Source: JAAFHN01 sp031421855 | GTDB taxonomy: Bacteria; Pseudomonadota; Gammaproteobacteria; Burkholderiales; Burkholderiaceae_C | Reading direction: 5' to 3' | NCBI GenBank assembly: GCA_031421855.1 | Contig: JANOPN010000107.1 | Coordinates: forward strand, 1-26,533 | DNA length: 26,533 nucleotides | Part shown: positions 21,911-26,533 of the stretch, piece after piece | Layout: each line of letters begins with the position of its first letter | Position numbering within the stretch: position 1 is the first letter of the stretch | Program-made: the position numbers and the translations under genes | Notes under the pieces: model-generated | What the model was told of the DNA's origin: nothing | Seen by the model: the letters and a program-made list of their open reading frames with translations, nothing else | Databases searched by the model: none

Positions 21911-23011
21911 ATGATCGCCAGCTTCTCCACCTTGTTTGTTAAATCCGTGCAAGTTGATGCGGCCGATGCGAGACTTGTCACGCTGGCCATTCCACCCGAC
22001 TTGCGTGACACCTTTGGCTTCAAGCCGGGTCAATTCATCACACTCAAGGCCGCAATTGACGGCGAGTTTGTGCGACGCAGCTACAGCATTTGCTCCAGCA
22101 TCCAAGATTTTGAATCGCGGCAAGAGCTCACCGTGGGCATCAAGCGGGTCGAGGGCGGTGCATTTTCGACGTGGGCGCAGGGTCTGCAGCCGGGTGATGA
22201 GTTGGATGTGATGCCGCCAGACGGGCGCTTCACCTCAAAAATCGATGCCAACCAAGCCGTCAAAAGGCGCTTGTTCATCGCCGCCGGTTCGGGCATCACG
22301 CCTGTCATGTCAATTTTGCGCTCCACTTTGGCCAGCGACCCCAACAGCCATGCGCAACTGATCTACGGCAACCAAAGCATCAACACGATCATGTTTCATG
22401 AGGCGCTGCAAGACCTCAAAGACCAGTTCCCTGCGCGCCTGAGTTGGATCAATGTGCTGTCACGCCAGCACGTCGAAACCCCCTTGTTCAATGGCCGACT
22501 TGACGCCGCCAAGCTGAGCGAGTTGCTGAGCAAATGGGTTGATGTGAGCCACATTGACGAAGCCTTCATCTGTGGGCCCGAGGGCGTGATCAACGCCGGC
22601 CATGATGCCTTGTTGGCAGCAGGCTTGGCACCTGAAGCCACCCACAGCGAGCGATTTGGTGTGATTGAAAGATCATCAAAAACAATAGCAACGAACCCAA
22701 TAGATTCGGTGACCAAGCATCAAAATGCCGCAAATACAAGCCTCAAACTCGTGCTGGACGGTGTGCGGCACACCTTGAGCCTCGGCGCGGATGAGACCGT
22801 GCTCGACGCCGCTTTAGCCGCCGGCCTGGACTTGCCCTACAGCTGCAAAGCCGGCGTGTGCTGCACCTGCCGCGCCAAGGTGCTTGAAGGCGCCGTCGAG
22901 ATGCGCCGCAACTTCACCCTGGAACCCGGCGAAATCGCCCAAGGCTACGTCTTGACGTGCCAGGCCTGTCCAACGTCTGCGCAGCTTGAAGTCAGTTTTG
23001 ATGAGCGGTAA
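21911..23011 (+). CDS. paaE: phenylacetyl-CoA epoxidase reductase PaaE
   Basis: A 366-residue reductase that passes electrons from NADPH through FAD and a 2Fe-2S cluster to PaaA. FAD-binding RRSYSICS is at 55-62, the nucleotide-binding AAGSGITPVM at 124-133, CGPEG near 221, and plant-type ferredoxin cysteines at C312, C317, C320 and C350 (CX4CX2CX29C). An in-frame interspersed repeat encodes TIATNPIDSVTKH (258-270) exactly in the linker between the NAD domain and the ferredoxin domain. The ATG is 20 bases after paaD with a weak ribosome binding site. Sometimes named paaK. Confidence 0.96.
   Translation: MIASFSTLFVKSVQVDAADARLVTLAIPPDLRDTFGFKPGQFITLKAAIDGEFVRRSYSICSSIQDFESRQELTVGIKRVEGGAFSTWAQGLQPGDELDVMPPDGRFTSKIDANQAVKRRLFIAAGSGITPVMSILRSTLASDPNSHAQLIYGNQSINTIMFHEALQDLKDQFPARLSWINVLSRQHVETPLFNGRLDAAKLSELLSKWVDVSHIDEAFICGPEGVINAGHDALLAAGLAPEATHSERFGVIERSSKTIATNPIDSVTKHQNAANTSLKLVLDGVRHTLSLGADETVLDAALAAGLDLPYSCKAGVCCTCRAKVLEGAVEMRRNFTLEPGEIAQGYVLTCQACPTSAQLEVSFDER
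22674..22720 (+). repeat. interspersed repeat, copy 11 (in frame inside paaE)
   Basis: ATAGCAACGAACCCAATAG followed by ATTCGGTGACCAAG. It encodes TIATNPIDSVTK, in the same reading frame as the paaD copy, at the boundary between the flavin/nucleotide part and the 2Fe-2S domain. Confidence 0.92.
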
Positions 23012-23031
23012 CCGGGGCTTCTCGTTATTTT

Positions 23032-23083
23032 CCATGAAATTCCCACTTAGCATGTTGGAATTTCATGGTAAATACTCTATCAT
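23032..23083 (+). promoter_or_regulatory. inverted repeat and promoter of the DUF4143 ATPase gene
   Basis: CCATGAAATTCC (23032-23043) and its perfect complement GGAATTTCATGG (23057-23068) form a 12-bp inverted repeat. TTGGAA (23055-23060) and TATCAT (23078-23083), 17 bases apart, form a plausible promoter whose -35 lies in the right arm. Transcription would begin near 23090, the A of the start codon, suggesting a leaderless mRNA under repressor control. Confidence 0.6.
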
Positions 23084-23089
23084 GGTGGG

Positions 23090-24235
23090 ATGGTAGACCG
23101 AATAGCACTGAAACATGAATTGGCAAACCTGCTGCAATCATTTCGGGCGGTTGAGTTGGTTGGGCCACGGCAGGTTGGCAAAACGACCCTAGCTCGTGAG
23201 TTTTTAGCACCCGACTCACCCAACTATTTTGACCTCGAAGACCCGGTCTCGCGCGCGCGCCTGAATCAACCCATCACCAGTTTGTCAGCCTTGCAGGGCT
23301 TGGTCGTGATCGACGAGGTACAACACCACCCCAATTTGCTGGAGTCGTTGCGCGTCTTGATTGATCGACCCAGCCACATCCACACCAACGGCCAGTACCT
23401 GCTGCTGGGCAGCGCCTCGCCCCGGGTGATGCACAAAAGCGAGTCATTACTGGGGCGCGCAGTGACGCTGGAGGTCAGTGGCTTTGATGTATCCGAGGTA
23501 GGCGCCGACGCTGGCATGGTCAACCACTTGTGGTTGCGCGGCGGGTTTCCAGGCGCTTTCTTACCAACCGATGACAACACAAGCGCCACTTGGCGCATGG
23601 ATGCCATTCAGCGCTACATCAGCAACGACTTGCCGCAGCTCGGCTTCAACGTCGCGGCACCCACCATGCTGCGCTTTTGGATGATGCTCGCGCACTACCA
23701 CGGTCAAGTCTGGAATGCGGCGGAGCCTGCCCGCTCAATGGGCGTGTCTGAGACCACGGTGCGCCGATATTTGGACTATTTGACCCAAACATTCATGGTG
23801 CGCCAATTGCAGCCCTGGTTTGAAAACTTGGGCAAGCGCCAGGTCAAGGCACCCAAACTGTATTTTCGCGACACGGGTTTGCTGCATGCACTCATGGGCA
23901 TCAAGACTTTGGCTCAGTTGTCGACCCACCCATTGAGTGGCGCGAGCTGGGAGGGGTTTGCACTGGAGCAAGTGCTGCGAATTGCCAAGCCCGACCAAGC
24001 CTATTTTTGGGCCACACACCAAGGGGCCGAGCTGGATTTACTCATGTTTCACGGCGGGCAACGAATCGGCGTTGAGTTCAAGCGTGCCGATGCGCCACAC
24101 ATCACCCGCAGCATGCGGGTGGCCCTATCCGATCTCAAGCTCGATGCGCTCTATGTCGTCTATCCGGGCATCCACCGCTACGCACTAGGCGAGCGCATCG
24201 AGGCTGTGCCGCTTTGGGCGTTGCTGCCTGCTTAA
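23090..24235 (+). CDS. AAA ATPase with DUF4143 domain
   Basis: A 381-residue protein. The N-terminal AAA_14-type ATPase has Walker A GPRQVGKTT (25-33), Walker B LVVIDEVQ and LLLGSAS with a sensor-1-like residue. The C-terminal DUF4143 region contains YFRDTGLLHALMGI, WEGFALEQVL and the nuclease-like ELDLLMFHGGQRIGVEFK with a D/E-x-K arrangement. The family is widespread and patchily distributed, its role unknown; defence, toxin-like or mobile functions have been suggested. No ribosome binding site is present before ATG 23090. It looks like an independent insertion between the paa operon and ybeY, with its own operator. Confidence 0.88.
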   Translation: MVDRIALKHELANLLQSFRAVELVGPRQVGKTTLAREFLAPDSPNYFDLEDPVSRARLNQPITSLSALQGLVVIDEVQHHPNLLESLRVLIDRPSHIHTNGQYLLLGSASPRVMHKSESLLGRAVTLEVSGFDVSEVGADAGMVNHLWLRGGFPGAFLPTDDNTSATWRMDAIQRYISNDLPQLGFNVAAPTMLRFWMMLAHYHGQVWNAAEPARSMGVSETTVRRYLDYLTQTFMVRQLQPWFENLGKRQVKAPKLYFRDTGLLHALMGIKTLAQLSTHPLSGASWEGFALEQVLRIAKPDQAYFWATHQGAELDLLMFHGGQRIGVEFKRADAPHITRSMRVALSDLKLDALYVVYPGIHRYALGERIEAVPLWALLPA

Positions 24236-24237
24236 GC

Positions 24238-24669
24238 TCACTCGTACGGGTTGTCAAACCCCAATGCACCCAGCAGCAGCACCTCGAGCGCCTCCATTTC
24301 ATGGGCGTCTCGTAAATTGGTTTCGTGGTCATAGCCCTGCGCGTGCAGGCAGCCATGCACCACCAAATGGGCATAGTGCGCAACCAAAGGCTTGCCCTGC
24401 TCAAGCGCCTCGCGCTCAACCACGGGGGCGCACAACACGACATCGGCCAACACGATGGGCTCAAGCGCGTAGTCAAAGGTGAGCACATTGGTCGCGTAAT
24501 CTTTGCCACGATAGGCGCGGTTCAGGGTTTGACCCTCGGCCTCGTCAACAACGCGCACGTTGATTTCGGCGGCACCCTCGCACGCAAACGCGACCCATTT
24601 GCGAACGGTGGGTGCTTTGGGCACGCCGTCAGCCCCGCTGACGTTCTGAAAACTCATTTTTATGGGCAT
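24238..24669 (-). CDS. ybeY: endoribonuclease YbeY
   Basis: A 143-residue zinc-dependent RNase acting in 16S rRNA maturation and ribosome quality control. The signature HGCLHAQGYDH gives three metal-binding histidines (H-x3-H-x5-H), and RGKDYATNVLTFDY is the other conserved block. ATG 24669 gives 143 residues; a second ATG four codons later is possible. Neither has a clear ribosome binding site, and the sequence just upstream is entirely an interspersed repeat. It follows a PhoH-like gene, the usual ybeZ-ybeY pairing, and converges with the ATPase gene two bases away. Confidence 0.96.
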   Translation of the reverse strand: MPIKMSFQNVSGADGVPKAPTVRKWVAFACEGAAEINVRVVDEAEGQTLNRAYRGKDYATNVLTFDYALEPIVLADVVLCAPVVEREALEQGKPLVAHYAHLVVHGCLHAQGYDHETNLRDAHEMEALEVLLLGALGFDNPYE

Positions 24670-24672
24670 ATT

Positions 24673-24719
24673 GGCACTTGGTCTCAGTATCTATTGGGTT
24701 TACTGCTATCAAATTAGTA
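24673..24719 (-). repeat. interspersed repeat, copy 12
   Basis: On the minus strand: CTAATTTGATAGCAGTAAAC, then CCAATAGATACTGAGACC and AAGTGCC. It fills nearly the whole 57-base gap between the phoH-like stop and the ybeY start, so it lies within a presumed transcript. Confidence 0.88.
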
Positions 24720-24726
24720 TTGACAA

Positions 24727-25710
24727 TCAACGCTTGCGTCGGGATACGGGGCCGTCGCTGAAGCTGTCTAACGCCACCAATTGGCGAGGGCGAGCGCCGT
24801 CGTAGGCGTCCACGATTCGGCCCACCAAGGGGTGTCGCACGATGTCGGCGCTCGTGAGCCGGGTGAAACTCAAACCCTCGACTCGTCGCAGCACCATCTC
24901 GGCATCGATCAAGCCACTCATTGAGCCGCGCGGTAAGTCAATCTGGCTCGGGTCGCCAGTGACCACCGCCTTGCTGCCAAAACCAATGCGGGTCAAAAAC
25001 ATCTTCATTTGCTCAGGTGTGGTGTTTTGGGCCTCGTCCAAGATCACAAAGGCGTGATTCAGCGTGCGCCCCCTCATGAAACCCAATGGCGCGATCTCGA
25101 TTTGCTGGCGCTCAAGTGCCTTTTGCACCCGCTCTGCACCCATGAGATCGTTCAGCGCATCGTATAGGGGGCGCAAATACGGGTCGATCTTTTGAGTCAA
25201 GTCGCCCGGTAAGAAGCCAAGTCGCTCGCCCGCCTCGACCGTGGGGCGGGTCAAGATGATTCGCTGCACGCTGCTTCTCTCTAACGCATCGACCGCACAC
25301 GCCACCGCCAAATAGGTTTTGCCTGTCCCCGCCGGGCCCACACCAAAACACACGTCGTGCGCCGCGATGTTGTCCAAATAGACAGCTTGGTTGGGTGTGC
25401 GCGGCTTGAGATCGGCCTTGCGGGTGAGTAACACTTGATCCGGATCGACCTCAAAACCCGCGTCACCCGCCAACATCAGCTGAACCTTGTCTGCACCAAT
25501 GGGTTTGGCGGCTTGTTCATACATCGCTTGCAATAATTCAAGCGCGCGCTGGCCGTTGACCTTGGGGCCTTCAACCTTAAAGCTGCCGCTTCGCCGATTG
25601 ATGCGCACACCCAATTCGGTCTCAATGCGCCGCAAATGCTCATCCAGCGCGCCGCAAAGGTTGGCCAGTCGGGCGTTGTTGACGGGGGTAAAGCTGTGTT
25701 TGAAGATCAT
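24727..25710 (-). CDS. phoH: PhoH-like ATPase (YbeZ/PhoL type)
   Basis: A 327-residue ATPase. Walker A is GPAGTGKTYLA near residue 125, Walker B is FVILDEAQN near residue 217, and VVTGDPSQIDLPRGS, RTLNHAFV and RLTSADIVRHPLV are family-typical. The N-terminal KH-like stretch (LGVRINRRSGSFKVEG) binds nucleic acid in relatives. It works with YbeY in RNA metabolism. The ATG overlaps the stop of the sigma-factor gene (ATGA at 25710-25707), so the three genes form one coupled minus-strand operon. Confidence 0.95.
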   Translation of the reverse strand: MIFKHSFTPVNNARLANLCGALDEHLRRIETELGVRINRRSGSFKVEGPKVNGQRALELLQAMYEQAAKPIGADKVQLMLAGDAGFEVDPDQVLLTRKADLKPRTPNQAVYLDNIAAHDVCFGVGPAGTGKTYLAVACAVDALERSSVQRIILTRPTVEAGERLGFLPGDLTQKIDPYLRPLYDALNDLMGAERVQKALERQQIEIAPLGFMRGRTLNHAFVILDEAQNTTPEQMKMFLTRIGFGSKAVVTGDPSQIDLPRGSMSGLIDAEMVLRRVEGLSFTRLTSADIVRHPLVGRIVDAYDGARPRQLVALDSFSDGPVSRRKR

Positions 25711-26354
25711 TGCGAGGGCTGATGCGGTGGCGCGTTGCCCAATTCTCGCTTGAGCCAGGCCTTGGCCAGCGTCCAGTCGCGCTTAACTGTGGCCAAAGAG
25801 ATCGCCATCACCTCAGCGACTTCATCATTCTCAAGCCCGCCAAAGAAGCGCAACTCAACCACTTTAGCGGCGCGCGGGTCAATGAGCTCAAACGCGGTCA
25901 GCGCCTCGTGGATGGCCACCACGTCGTCGTCCGGACCCACGTCAGCCACGGCCAACCCGCTTAAAGTCAGCGGAACCAGCTCTGCTTCGCGCTTTTGCGT
26001 GCGCCGCGCCACTTCGTGGTTAACCAAAATTCGCCGCATCATGGTCGCAGTCACAGCCAAAAATTGCCCCCGACTTTGCCACTGCGTGCGGCTTTGCTCG
26101 GCCATGCGCAGCCACGCCTCGTGCGACAAAGCCGTGGCAGACAAGGTGTGATCGGAGCGCTCGCGCCGCAACTGCGACCTCGCGGCTCGCTTGATCTCGC
26201 CGTACAAGCGCTCAAATAACGCTGCGCCGGCGTCGGCTGGCACGTCCATGCCACGCAACCACTGCGTCACCTCGTCACGCAAAGCCAAGTCGTCGGCTGT
26301 GGGCAACACCGCAGGCAAATCAGGTCGTATCAACGGCAAAGACATGGGTAGCAT
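25707..26354 (-). CDS. ECF-type RNA polymerase sigma factor (TIGR02999-like)
   Basis: A 215-residue sigma factor. Region 2 covers LYGEIKRAARSQLRRERSDH and ATALSHEAWLRMAEQ, with RGQFLAVTATMMRRILVNH. Region 4 covers DPRAAKVVELRFFGGLENDE and a helix-turn-helix at VMAISLATVKRDWTLAKAWL. This pattern matches the TIGR02999 group, which is usually paired with a Ser/Thr kinase rather than an anti-sigma factor. That kinase appears to start on the other strand only eight bases away. ATG 26354 or 26345 are both possible. The stop overlaps the phoH-like start. Confidence 0.9.
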   Translation of the reverse strand: MLPMSLPLIRPDLPAVLPTADDLALRDEVTQWLRGMDVPADAGAALFERLYGEIKRAARSQLRRERSDHTLSATALSHEAWLRMAEQSRTQWQSRGQFLAVTATMMRRILVNHEVARRTQKREAELVPLTLSGLAVADVGPDDDVVAIHEALTAFELIDPRAAKVVELRFFGGLENDEVAEVMAISLATVKRDWTLAKAWLKRELGNAPPHQPSQ

Positions 26355-26362
26355 TGTGGGCT

Positions 26363-26533
26363 ATGAGCACTTTAGAAAACAAGTCGTCGAATTGGCAGGC
26401 CGTCAAGACCCTGTTTGACGAAGCGATGGCGCTGGATGCGTCGCAGCGCGAGGCGCATGTGCGTGCGCGCGTCGCGGCTGACTCAATGGATGCCAGCGTG
26501 GCTGCAGAGGTGCTGCATTTGCTGGCTCACGCG
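26363..26533 (+). CDS. start of a probable Ser/Thr protein kinase, cut by the window edge
   Basis: A plus-strand frame begins ATG at 26363 and stays open to the end (57 residues). NWQAVKTLFDEAMAL (10-24) and VAAEVLHLLAHA (46-57) match the N-terminal leader commonly found before the kinase domain of proteins divergent from TIGR02999 sigma factors. The kinase domain itself lies outside the window, so the call rests on this leader and its neighbour. The start is eight bases from the sigma factor's start, so each promoter must lie in the other gene. Confidence 0.72.
   Translation, partial: MSTLENKSSNWQAVKTLFDEAMALDASQREAHVRARVAADSMDASVAAEVLHLLAHA

Noticed and set aside
1..26533. CRISPR array, tRNA, rRNA, prophage or complete insertion sequence
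   Set aside because: No regularly spaced direct repeats, no recognisable tRNA cloverleaf or rRNA sequence, and no transposase, integrase or phage structural protein on either strand.

Overview
The window reads as ordinary chromosomal DNA of a betaproteobacterium, most likely a Burkholderiales/Comamonadaceae-type organism. This rests on the order erpA, bactofilin, DUF6776-like protein, rpsI, rplM, on the folM-like/folB/ttcA cluster, and on the GC-rich protein sequences; it is an inference from gene content, not a database match. No rRNA, tRNA, CRISPR array, prophage or complete insertion sequence was seen.

Layout. 1-1180: a clipped minus-strand gene start, about 490 bases without a gene, then a RelE/ParE-type toxin-antitoxin pair with a striking double-palindrome operator. 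1290-2880: a short-chain dehydrogenase (minus) and a small secreted EF-hand protein (plus). 2916-4985 (minus): MidA-like methyltransferase, a DUF2905 membrane protein and queC. 5041-7195 (plus): FolM/PTR1-like reductase, folB, ttcA. 7354-8670: a lipoprotein and a histidine phosphatase. 8750-12087: a complete phosphonate-type ABC transporter, phnD-phnC-phnE-phnE, with overlapping genes. 12200-14923 (minus): erpA, bactofilin, a coiled-coil membrane protein, rpsI and rplM. 15115-19005: an unrecognised protein, rlmJ, a LysR regulator, an SRPBCC protein and a MAPEG protein. 19170-23011: paaA-paaB-paaC-paaD-paaE, encoding the phenylacetyl-CoA epoxidase and its reductase. 23090-24235: an AAA ATPase with a DUF4143 domain. 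24238-26354 (minus): ybeY, a PhoH-like ATPase and an ECF-type sigma factor. 26363 to the end: the start of what is probably the sigma factor's paired Ser/Thr kinase.

The most unusual signal is a short interspersed repeat of about 45-50 bp with at least twelve copies in this 26.5 kb. It has a small hairpin-like left end (GCTA, A/T-rich loop, TAGC) and a conserved right part (CAATGAATTCGGTGACCA). Copies sit between genes and also inside reading frames without breaking them: in paaD and paaE, where they encode nearly the same peptide (ATNxIDSVTK) at domain linkers, and in the midA-like gene, rlmJ and the folM-like gene. One copy supplies the stop codon of a dehydrogenase and another lies across the start of a lipoprotein signal peptide. 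A second repeat family, a roughly 100-bp element with terminal inverted repeats, has two copies, at about 7224 and 13130.
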